NCBI GenBank assembly: GCA_964035775.1
Contig: OZ038313.1
Coordinates: forward strand, 22,974,261-23,038,260
From: Osedax frankpressi
Taxonomy: Eukaryota; Annelida; Polychaeta; Sabellida; Siboglinidae
DNA length: 64,000 nucleotides
Direction: 5' to 3'
Below, in pieces: positions 1 to 12,110 of the stretch. A model generated the notes under the pieces. The model was given only the letters and a program-made list of their open reading frames with translations. It made no database searches and was not told the origin of the DNA. The position numbers and the translations under genes are program-made. Each line of letters starts with the position of its first letter. The stretch's first letter is position 1.

Positions 1-3000
1 TCACCTCACTTAGTCTCACCTCACTTAGCCTCACCCCACTTAGCCTCACTTAGCCTCACTTAGCCTCACCTCACTTAGCCTCACCTCACTTAGCCTCACT
101 TCACTTAGCCTCACCTCACTTAGCCTCACCTCACTTAGCCTCACCTCACTTAGCTTCACCTCACTTAGCTTCACCTCACTTAACCTCACCTCACTTAGCC
201 TCACCTCACTTAGCCTCACCTCACATAGCCTCACCTCACTTAGCCTCACCTCACTTAGCCTCACCTCACTTAGCCTCACCTCACTTAGCCTCACCTCACT
301 TAGCCTCACCTCACTTAGCCTCACCTCACTTAGCTTCACCTCACTTAGCCTCACCTCACTTAGCCTCACCTCACTTAGCCTCACCTCACTTAGCCTCTCT
401 TAGCCTCACCTCACTTAGCCTCACCTCACTTAGCCTCTCTTAGCCTCACCTCACTTAGCCTCACCTCACTTAGCCTCACCTCACTTAGCCTCACCTTACT
501 TAGCCTCACCTCACTTAGCCTCACCTCACTTAGCCTCAACTCACTTAGCCTCACCTCACTTAGCCTCTCTTAGCCTCACCTCACTTAGCCTCACCCCACT
601 TAGCCTCACCTCACTTAACCTCACCTCACTTAGTCTCACCTCACTTAGCCTCACCTCACTTAGCCTTACCTCACTTAGCTTCACTTAGCCTCACTTCACT
701 TAGCCTCACCTCACCTCACCTCACTTAGCTTCACCTCACTTAGCTTCACTTCACTTAGCCTCACCTCACTTAGCCTCACTTAGCCTCACCTCACTTAGCC
801 TCACCTCACTTAGCCTCACTTAGCCTCACCACACTTAGCTTCACCTCACTTAGCCTCACCTCACTTAGCCTCACCTCACTTAGCCTCACCTCACTTAGCC
901 TCACTTAGCCTCACCTCACTTAGCCTCACCTCACTTAGCCTCACCTCACTTAGCCTCACTTAGCCTCACCTCACTTAGCTTCACCTCACTTAGCCTCACC
1001 TCACTTAGCCTCACTTAGCCTCACCTCACTTAGCCTCACCTCACTTAGCTTCACTTCACTTAGCCTCACCTCACTTAGCCTCACCTCACTTAGCCTCACC
1101 TCACTTAGCCTCACCTCACTTAGCTTCACCTCACTTAGCTTCACTTCACTTAGCCTCACCTCACTTAGCCTCACCACACTTAGCCTCACCTCACTTAGCC
1201 TCACCTCACTTAGCCTTACCTCACTTAGCCTCACCTCACTTAGCCTCACCTCACTTAGCCTCACCTCACTTAGCCTCACCTCACTTAGCCTCACCTCACT
1301 TAGCTTCACCTCACTTAGCTTCACCTCACTTAGCCTCACCTCACTTAGCCTCACTTAGCCTCACCTCACTTAGCCTCACCTCACTTAGCTTCACTTCACT
1401 TAGCCTCACCTCACTTAGCCTCACCTCACTTAGCTTCACCTCACTTAGCTTCACTTCACTTAGCCTTACCTCACTTAGCCTCACTTAGCCTCACCTCACT
1501 TAGCCTCACCTCACTTAGCCTCACCTCACTTAGCCTCACCTCACTTAGCCTCACCACACTTAGCTTCACCTCACTTAGCCTCACCTCACTTAGCCTCACC
1601 TCACTTAGCCTCACCTCACTTAGCCTCACCTCACTTAGCCTCACCACACTTAGCCTCACCTCACTTAGCCTCACCTCACTTAGCCTTACCTCACTTAGCC
1701 TCACCTCACTTAGCCTCACCTCACTTAGCTTCACCTCACTTAGCCTCACCTCACTTAGCCTCACCACACTTAGCTTCACCTCACTTAGCCTCACCTCACT
1801 TAGCCTCACCTCACTTAGCCTCACCTCACTTAGCCTCACCTCACTTAGCCTCACCTCACTTAGCCTCACCTCACTTAGCCTCACCTCACTTAGCCTCACC
1901 TCACTTAGCCTCACCTCACTTAGCCACAACTCACTTAGCCTCACCTCACTTAGCCTCACCTCACTTAGCCTCACCTCACTTAGCCTCACCTCACTTAGCC
2001 TCACCTCACTTAGCCTCACCTCACTTAGCTTCACTTCACTTAGCCTCACCTCACTTAGCCTCAACTCACTTAGCCTCACCTCACTTAGCCTCACCTCACT
2101 TAGCCTCACCTCACTTAGCTTCACTTCACTTAGCCTCACCTCACTTAGCCTCAACTCACTTAGCCTCACCTCACTTAGCCTCACCTCACTTAGCCTCAAC
2201 TCACTTAGCCTCACCTCACTTAGCCTCACCACACTTAGCCTCACCTCACTTAGCCTCACCTCACTTAGCCTTACCTCACTTAGCCTCACCTCACTTAGCC
2301 TCACCTCATTTAGCCTCACCTCACTTAGCCTCACCTCTCTTAGCCTCACCTCACTTAGCCTCACCTCACTTAGCCTCAACTCACTTAGCCTCACCTCACT
2401 TAGCCTCACCTCACTTAGCCTCACCTCACTTAGCCTCACCTCACTTAGCCTCACCTCACTTAGCTTCACTTCACTTAGCTTCACTTCACTTAGCCTCACC
2501 TCAATTAGCCTCACCACACTTAGCCTCACCTCACTTAGCCTCACCTCACTTAGCCTTACCTCACTTAGCCTCACCTCACTTAGCCTCAACTCACTTAGCC
2601 TCACCTCACTTAGCCACATCTCACTTAGCCTCACCTCACTTAGCCTCACCTCACTTAGCCTCACCTCACTTAGCTTCACCTCACTTAGCCTCACCTCACT
2701 TAGCCTCACTTAGCCTCACCTCACTTAGCCTCTCTTAGCCTCACCTCACTTAGCCTCACCTCACTTAGCCTCACCTCACTTAGCCTCACCTTACTTAGCC
2801 TCACCTCACTTAGCCTCACCTCACTTAGCCTCAACTCACTTAGCCTCACCTCACTTAGCCTCTCTTAGCCTCACCTCACTTAGCCTCACCCCACTTAGCC
2901 TCACCTCACTTAACCTCACCTCACTTAGTCTCACCTCACTTAGCCTCACCTCACTTAGCCTTACCTCACTTAGCTTCACTTAGCCTCACTTCACTTAGCC

Positions 3001-6000
3001 TCACCTCACCTCACCTCACTTAGCTTCACCTCACTTAGCTTCACTTCACTTAGCCTCACCTCACTTAGCCTCACTTAGCCTCACCTCACTTAGCCTCACC
3101 TCACTTAGCCTCACTTAGCCTCACCACACTTAGCTTCACCTCACTTAGCCTCACCTCACTTAGCCTCACCTCACTTAGCCTCACCTCACTTAGCCTCACT
3201 TAGCCTCACCTCACTTAGCCTCACCTCACTTAGCCTCACCTCACTTAGCCTCACTTAGCCTCACCTCACTTAGCTTCACCTCACTTAGCCTCACCTCACT
3301 TAGCCTCACTTAGCCTCACCTCACTTAGCCTCACCTCACTTAGCTTCACTTCACTTAGCCTCACCTCACTTAGCCTCACCTCACTTAGCCTCACCTCACT
3401 TAGCCTCACCTCACTTAGCTTCACCTCACTTAGCTTCACTTCACTTAGCCTCACCTCACTTAGCCTCACCACACTTAGCCTCACCTCACTTAGCCTCACC
3501 TCACTTAGCCTTACCTCACTTAGCCTCACCTCACTTAGCCTCACCTCACTTAGCCTCACCTCACTTAGCCTCACCTCACTTAGCCTCACCTCACTTAGCT
3601 TCACCTCACTTAGCTTCACCTCACTTAGCCTCACCTCACTTAGCCTCACTTAGCCTCACCTCACTTAGCCTCACCTCACTTAGCTTCACTTCACTTAGCC
3701 TCACCTCACTTAGCCTCACCTCACTTAGCTTCACCTCACTTAGCTTCACTTCACTTAGCCTTACCTCACTTAGCCTCACTTAGCCTCACCTCACTTAGCC
3801 TCACCTCACTTAGCCTCACCTCACTTAGCCTCACCTCACTTAGCCTCACCACACTTAGCTTCACCTCACTTAGCCTCACCTCACTTAGCCTCACCTCACT
3901 TAGCCTCACCTCACTTAGCCTCACCTCACTTAGCCTCACCACACTTAGCCTCACCTCACTTAGCCTCACCTCACTTAGCCTTACCTCACTTAGCCTCACC
4001 TCACTTAGCCTCACCTCACTTAGCTTCACCTCACTTAGCCTCACCTCACTTAGCCTCACCACACTTAGCTTCACCTCACTTAGCCTCACCTCACTTAGCC
4101 TCACCTCACTTAGCCTCACCTCACTTAGCCTCACCTCACTTAGCCTCACCTCACTTAGCCTCACCTCACTTAGCCTCACCTCACTTAGCCTCACCTCACT
4201 TAGCCTCACCTCACTTAGCCACAACTCACTTAGCCTCACCTCACTTAGCCTCACCTCACTTAGCCTTACCTCACTTAGCCTCACCTCACTTAGCCTCACC
4301 TCATTTAGCCTCACCTCACTTAGCCTCACCTCTCTTAGCCTCACCTCACTTAGCCTCACCTCACTTAGCCTCAACTCACTTAGCCTCACCTCACTTAGCC
4401 TCACCTCACTTAGCCTCACCTCACTTAGCCTCACCTCACTTAGCCTCACCTCACTTAGCTTCACTTCACTTAGCTTCACTTCACTTAGCCTCACCTCAAT
4501 TAGCCTCACCACACTTAGCCTCACCTCACTTAGCCTCACCTCACTTAGCCTTACCTCACTTAGCCTCACCTCACTTAGCCTCAACTCACTTAGCCTCACC
4601 TCACTTAGCCACATCTCACTTAGCCTCACCTCACTTAGCCTCACCTCACTTAGCCTCACCTCACTTAGCTTCACCTCACTTAGCCTCACCTCACTTAGCC
4701 TCACTTAGCCTCACCTCACTTAGCCTCACCTCACTTAGCTTCACTTCACTTAGCCTCACCTCACTTAGCCTCACCTCACTTAGCCTCACCTCACTTAGCC
4801 TCACCTCACTTAGCCTCACCTCACTTAGCTTCACCTCACTTAGCTTCACTTCACTTAGCCTCACCTCACTTAGCCTCACCACACTTAGCCTCACCTCACT
4901 TAGCCTCACCTCACTTAGCCTTACCTCACTTAGCCTCACCTCACTTAGCCTCACCTCACTTAGCCTCACCTCACTTAGCCTCACCTCACTTAGCTTCACC
5001 TCACTTAGCTTCACTTCACTTAGCCTTACCTCACTTAGCCTCACTTAGCCTCACCTCACTTAGCCTCACCTCACTTAGCCTCACCTCACTTAGCCTCACC
5101 TCACTTAGCCTCACCACACTTAGCTTCACCTCACTTAGCCTCACCTCACTTAGCCTCACCTCACTTAGCCTCACCTCACTTAGCCTCACCTCACTTAGCC
5201 TCACCTCACTTAGCCTCACCTCACTTAGCCTCACCTCACTTAGCCTCACCTCACTTAGCCTCACCTCACTTAGCCTCACCTCACTTAGCCACAACTCACT
5301 TAGCCTCACCTCACTTAGCCTCACCTCACTTAGCCTTACCTCACTTAGCCTCACCTCACTTAGCCTCACCTCATTTAGCCTCACCTCACTTAGCCTCACC
5401 TCACTTAGCCTCACCTCACTTAGCCTCACCTCACTTAGCCTCAACTCACTTAGCCTCACCTCACTTAGCCTCACCTCACTTAGCCTCACCTCACTTAGCC
5501 TCACCTCACTTAGCCTCACCTCACTTAGCCTCACCTCACTTAGCTTCACCTCACTTAGCTTCACTTCACTTAGCCTCACCTCACTTAGCCTCACCACACT
5601 TAGCCACATCTCACTTAGCCTCACCTCACTTAGCCTCACCTCACTTAGCCTCACCTCACTTAGCCTCACCTCACTTAGCCTCACCTCACTTAGCCTCACC
5701 TCACTTAGCCACAATTCACTTAGCCTCACCTCACTTAGCCTCACCTCACTTAGCCTTACCTCACTTAGCCTCACCTCACTTAGCCTCACCTCATTTAGCC
5801 TCAGCCTCACCTCACTTAGCCTCACCTCACTTAGACTCAACTCACTTAGCCTCACCTCACTTAGCCTCACCTCACTTAGCCTCACCTCACTTAGCCTCAC
5901 CTCACTTAGCCTCACCTCACTTAGCCTCACCTCACTTAGCCTCACCTCACTTAGCCTCACTTAGCTTCACCTCACTTAGCCTCACCTCACTTAGCCTCAC

Positions 6001-9000
6001 CTCACTTAGCCTCACCTCACTTAGCCACAACTCACTTAGCCTCACCTCACTTAGCCTCACCTCACTTAGCCTCACCTCACTTAGCCTCACCTCACTTAGC
6101 CTCACCTCACTTAGCCTCAACTCACTTAGCCTCACCTCACTTAGCCTCACCTCACTTAGCCTCACCTCACTTAGCCTCACCTCACTTAGCCTCACCTCAC
6201 TTAGCCTCACCTCACTTAGCCTCACCTCACTTAGCTTCACCTCACTTAGCTTCACTTCACTTAGCCTCACCTCACTTAGCCTCACTTAGCCTCACCTCAC
6301 TTAGCCTCACTTAGCCTCACCACACTTAGCTTCACCTCACTTAGCCTCACCTCACTTAGCCTCACCTCACTTAGCCTCACCTCACTTAGCCTCACTTAGC
6401 CTCACCTCACTTAGCCTCACCTCACTTAGCCTCACCTCACTTAGCCTCACTTAGCCTCACCTCACTTAGCCTCACCTCACTTAGTCTCACCTCACTTAGC
6501 CTCACTTAGCCTCACCTCACTTAGCCTCACCTCACTTAGCTTCACTTCACTTAGCCTCACCTCACTTAGCCTCACCTCACTTAGCCTCACCTCACTTAGC
6601 CTCACCTCACTTAGCTTCACCTCACTTAGCTTCACTTCACTTAGCCTCACCTCACTTAGCCTCACCACACTTAGCCTCACCTCACTTAGCCTCACCTCAC
6701 TTAGCCTTACCTCACTTAGCCTCACCTCACTTAGCCTCACCTCACTTAGCCTCACCTCACTTAGCCTCACCTCACTTAGCTTCACCTCACTTAGCTTCAC
6801 TTCACTTAGCCTTACCTCACTTAGCCTCACTTAGCCTCACCTCACTTAGCCTCACCTCACTTAGCCTCACCTCACTTAGCCTCACCTCACTTAGCCTCAC
6901 CACACTTAGCTTCACCTCACTTAGCCTCACCTCACTTAGCCTCACATCACTTAGCCTCACCTCACTTAGCCTCACTTAGCCTCACCTCACTTAGCCTCAC
7001 CTCACTTAGCCTCACTTAGCCTCACCTCACTTAGCTTCACCTCACTTAGCCTCACCTCACTTAGCCTCACTTATCCTCACCCCACTTAGCCTCACCTCAC
7101 TTAGCTTCACTTTACTTAGCCTCATCTCACTTAGCCTCACCTCACTTAGCCTCACCTCACTTAGCCTCACCTCACTTAGCTTCACCTCACTTAGCTTCAC
7201 TTCACTTAGCCTCACCTTACTTAGCCTCACCTCTCTTAGCCTCACCTTACTTAGCCTCACCTCGCTTAGCCTCACCTCACGTAGCCTCACCTCACTTAGC
7301 CTCACCTCACTTAGCCTCACTTAGCCTCACTTAGCCTCACCTCACTTAGCCTCACCTCACTTAGCCTCACTTAGCCTCACTTAGCCTCACCTCACTTAGT
7401 CTCACCTCACTTAGCCTCACCTCACTTAGCCTCACTTAGCCTCACCTCACTTAGCCTCACCACACTTAGCCTCACCTCACTTAGCCTCACCTCACTTAGC
7501 CTCACCTCACTTAGCCTCACCTCACTTAGCCTCACTTAGCCTCACCTCACTTAGCCTCACCTCACTTAGCCTCACCTTACTTAGCCTCACCTCGCTTAGC
7601 CTCACCTTACTTAGCCTCACCTCACTTAGTCTCACCACACTTAGCCTCACCTCACTTAGCCTCACCTCACTTAGCCTCACCTCACTTAGCCTTACCACAC
7701 TTAGCCTCACCTCACTTAGCCTCACCTCACTTAGCCTCACCTCACTTAGCCTCTCTTAGCCTCACCTCACTTAGCCTCACCTCACTTAGCCTCACCTCAC
7801 TTAGCCTCTCTTAGCCTCACCTCACTTAGCCTCACCTCACTTAGCCTCACCTCACTTAGCCAAAACTCACTTAGCCTCACCTCACTTAGCCTCACCTCAC
7901 TTAGCCTTACCTCACTTAGCCTCACCTCACTTAGCCTCACCTCATTTAGCCTCACCTCACTTAGCCTCACCTCACTTAGCCTCACCTCACTTAGCCTCAA
8001 CTCACTTAGCCTCACCTCACTTAGCCTCACCTCACTTAGCCTCACCTCACTTAGCCTCACCTCACTTAGCCTCACCTCACTTAGCCTTACCTCACTTAGC
8101 CTCACCTCACTTAGCCCCACCTCACTTAGCCTCACCTCACTTAGCCTCACCTCACTTAGCCTCACTTAGCTTCACCTCACTTAGCCTCACCTCACTTAGC
8201 CTCACCTCACTTAGCCTCACCTCACTTAGCCACAACTCACTTAGCCTCACCTCACTTAGACTCACCTCACTTAGCCTCACCTCACTTAGCATTACTTAGC
8301 CTCACCTCACTTAGCCTCACCTCACTTAGCCTCACCTCACTTAGCTTCACCTCACTTAGCTTCACTTCACTTAGCCTCACCTCACTTAGCCTCACTTAGC
8401 CTCACCACACTTAGCCTCACCTCACTTAGCCTCACCTCACTTAGCCTCACCTCACTTAGCCTCACCTCACTTAGCCTCACCTCAATTAGCCTCACTTAGC
8501 CTCACCTCACTTAGCCTCACCTCACTTAGCCTCACCTCACTTAGCCTCACTTAGCCTCACTTAGCCACACCTCACTTAGCTTCACCTCACTTAGCTTCAC
8601 TTCACTTAGCCTCACCTCACTTAGCCTCACCACACTTAGCCTCACCTCACTTAGCCTCACCTCACTTAGCCTTACCTCACTTAGCCTCACCTCACTTAGC
8701 CTCACCTCACTTAGCCTCACCTCACTTAGCCTCACCTCACTTAGCCTTACCTCACTTAGCCTCACCTCACTTAGCTTCACCTCACTTAGCTTCACTTCAC
8801 TTAGCCTTACCTCACTTAGCCTCACCTCACTTAGCCTCACCACACTTAGCCTCACCTCACTTAGCCTCACCTCACTTAGCCTCACCTCACTTAGCCTCAC
8901 CTCACTTAGCTTCACCTCACTTAGCTTCACTTCACTTAGCCTTACCTCACTTAGCCTCACTTAGCCTCACCTCACTTAGCCTCACCTCACTTAGCCTCAC

Positions 9001-12000
9001 CTTACTTAGCCTCACCTCACTTAGCCTCACCTTACTTAGCCTCACCTCGCTTAGCCTCACCTCACTTAGCCTCACCTCACTTAGCCTCACCTCACTTAGC
9101 CTCACCTCACTTAGCCTCACTTAGCCTCACTTAGCCTCACCTCACTTAGCCTCACCACACTTAGCCTCACCTCACTTAGCCTCACCTCACTTAGCCTCAC
9201 CTCACTTAGCCTCACCTCACTTAGCCTCACTTAGCCTCACTTAGCCTCACCTCACTTAGCCTTACCTCACTTAGCTTCACTTCACTTAGCCTCACCTCAC
9301 TTAGCCTCACCACACTTAGCCTCACCTCACTTAGCCTCACCTCACTTAGCCTTACCTCACTTAGCCTCACCTCACTTAGCCTCACCTCACTTAGCCTCAC
9401 CTCACTTAGCCTCACCTCACTTAGCTTCACCTCACTTAGCTTCACTTCACTTAGCCTTACCTCACTTAGCCTCACTTAGCCTCACCTCACTTAGCCTCAC
9501 CTCACTTAGCCTCACCTTACTTAGCCTCACCTCACTTAGCCTCACCTCACTTAGCCTCACCTCACTTAGCCTCACTTAGCCTCACCTCACTTAGCCTCAC
9601 TTAGCCTCACCTTACTTAGCCTCACCTCGCTTAGCCTCACCTCACTTAGCCTCACCTCACTTAGCTTCACCTCACTTAGCTTCACTTCACTTAGCCTCAC
9701 CTCACTTAGCCTCACTTAGCCTCACCTCACTTAGCCTCACCACACTTAGCCTCACCTCACTTAGCCTCACCTTACTTAGCCTCACCTCACTTAGCCTCAC
9801 CTCACTTAGCCTCACCTCACTTAGCCTCACCTCACTTAGCCTCACCTCACTTAGCCTCACCTCACTTAGCCTCACCTCACTTAGCCTCACCTCACTTAGC
9901 CTCACCTCACTTAGCCTCACCTCACTTAGCCTCACCTCACTTAGCCTCACTTAGCTTCACCTCACTTAGCCTCACCTCACTTAGCCTCACCTCACTTAGC
10001 CTCACCTCACTTAGCCTCACCTCACTTAGCCTCACTTAGCATCACCTCACTTAGCCTCACTTAGCCTCACCTTACTTAGCCTCACCTCGCTTAGCCTCAC
10101 CTCACTTAGCCTCACCTCACTTAGCCTCACCTCGCTTAGCCTCACCTCACTTAGCCTCACCTCACTTAGCCTCACCTCACTTAGCCTCACCTCACTTAGC
10201 CTCTCTTAGCCTCACCTCACTTAGCCTCACCTCACTTAGCCTCTCTTAGCCTCACCTCACTTAGCCTCACCTCACTTAGCCTCACCTCACTTAGCCTCAC
10301 CTCACTTAGCCTCACCTCACTTAGCCTCACCTCACTTAGCCTCTCTTAGCCTCACCTCACTTAGCCTCACCTCACTTAGCCTCACCTCACTTAACCTCAC
10401 CTCACTTAGCCTCACCTCACTTAGCCTCACCTCACTTAGCCTTACCTCACTTAGCTTCACTTAGCCTCACTTCACTTAGCCTCACCTCACTTAGCCTCAC
10501 CTCACTTAGCCTCACCTCACTTAGCCTCACCTCACTTAGCCTCACTTAGCCTCACCTCACTTAGCCTCACCTCACTTAGCCTCACCTCACTTAGCCTCAC
10601 CTCACTTAGCCTCACCTCACTTAGCCTCACCTCACTTAGCCTCACCTCGCTTAGCCTCACCTCACTTAGCCTCACCTCACTTAGCCTCACCTCACTTAGC
10701 CTCACCTCACTTAACCTCACCTCACTTAGCCTCACCTCACTTAGCCTCACCTCACTTAGCCTCACCTCACTTAGCCTCACCTCACTTACCTCACTTAGCC
10801 TCACCTCACTTAGCCTCACTTAGCCTCACTTAGCCTCACCTCACTTAGCCTCACCACACTTAGCCTCACCTCACTTAGCTTCACCTCACTTAGCCTCACC
10901 TCACTTAGTCTCACCTCACTTAGCCTCACCCCACTTAGCCTCACTTAGCCTCACTTAGCCTCACCTCACTTAGCCTCACCTCACTTAGCCTCACTTCACT
11001 TAGCCTCACCTCACTTAGCCTCACCTCACTTAGCCTCACCTCACTTAGCTTCACCTCACTTAGCTTCACCTCACTTAACCTCACCTCACTTAGCCTCACC
11101 TCACTTAGCCTCACCTCACATAGCCTCACCTCACTTAGCCTCACCTCACTTAGCCTCACCTCACTTAGCCTCACCTCACTTAGCCTCACCTCACTTAGCC
11201 TCACCTCACTTAGCCTCACCTCACTTAGCTTCACCTCACTTAGCCTCACCTCACTTAGCCTCACCTCACTTAGCCTCACCTCACTTAGCCTCTCTTAGCC
11301 TCACCTCACTTAGCCTCACCTCACTTAGCCTCTCTTAGCCTCACCTCACTTAGCCTCACCTCACTTAGCCTCACCTCACTTAGCCTCACCTTACTTAGCC
11401 TCACCTCACTTAGCCTCACCTCACTTAGCCTCAACTCACTTAGCCTCACCTCACTTAGCCTCTCTTAGCCTCACCTCACTTAGCCTCACCCCACTTAGCC
11501 TCACCTCACTTAACCTCACCTCACTTAGTCTCACCTCACTTAGCCTCACCTCACTTAGCCTTACCTCACTTAGCTTCACTTAGCCTCACTTCACTTAGCC
11601 TCACCTCACTTAGCCTCACCTCACTTAGCCTCACCTCACTTAGCCTCACCTCACTTAGCCTCACCTCACTTAACCTCACCTCACTTAGCCTCACCTCACT
11701 TAGCCTCACCTCACTTAGCCTCACCTCACTTAGCCTCACCTCACTTAGCCTCACCTCACTTAGCCTCACCTCACTTAGCCTCTCCTCACTTAGCCTCACC
11801 TCACTTAGTCTCGCCTCGCTTAGCTTCGCCTCGCTTAACCTCGCCTCGCTTAACCTCACCTCACTTAGCCTCACCTCACTTAGCCTCACCTCACTTAGCC
11901 TCACCTCACTTAGCCTCACCTCACTTAGCCTCTCCTCACTTAGCCTCACCTCACTTAGTCTCGCCTCGCTTAGCTTCGCCTCGCTTAACCTCGCCTCGCT

Positions 12001-12007
12001 TAACCTC
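1..12007. repeat. 15-bp satellite array with higher-order duplications
   Basis: About 800 tandem copies of CCTCACCTCACTTAG (read on the plus strand) fill the first 12 kb, and the left end lies outside the window. A 10-bp variant, CCTCACTTAG or CCTCTCTTAG, recurs and shifts the phase. Single-base variants (CTTAC, CCACA, CAACT, TTCAC) occur in fixed orders, which lets duplicated blocks be traced. The marker CACCCCACTTAG is found at about 591, 2,886 and 11,486. Blocks at 1,001-1,354 and 3,296-3,649 encode identical pentapeptide strings. The minus strand is G-rich (CTAAGTGAGGTGAGG) and open in one frame as RLSEV repeats only because 15 is divisible by three; each 10-bp unit breaks that frame. I do not regard any of it as coding. 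Confidence 0.98.
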
Positions 12008-12110
12008 GACTCGATTAGCCTCAACACACTTAGCTATGCTTACTTAGCCATGATTAGCTTAGCTTCTCTTAGCCAAACATCGTCTCGCTTAGCTTAGCCT
12101 TGCCTTGCAT
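11801..12110. repeat. Degenerate right edge of the satellite
   Basis: Here the units turn CG-bearing (CGCCTCGCTTAG type). A variant block at about 11,801 recurs at about 11,951, a 150-bp step or ten units. From about 12,010 the repeat breaks up into irregular TTAGC-containing fragments and is gone by about 12,110. Edge decay of this kind is expected where unequal exchange no longer homogenises the units. Confidence 0.85.

Noticed and set aside
1-384. CRISPR-like array
   Set aside because: Direct tandem units without spacers in an animal genome; it is a satellite.
46-12027. Many long minus-strand frames reading MRLSEVRLSEV repeats
   Set aside because: They follow from a 15-bp unit with no stop in one frame; every 10-bp unit shifts the frame and ends it. 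No conserved start, tail or non-repeat sequence is present.
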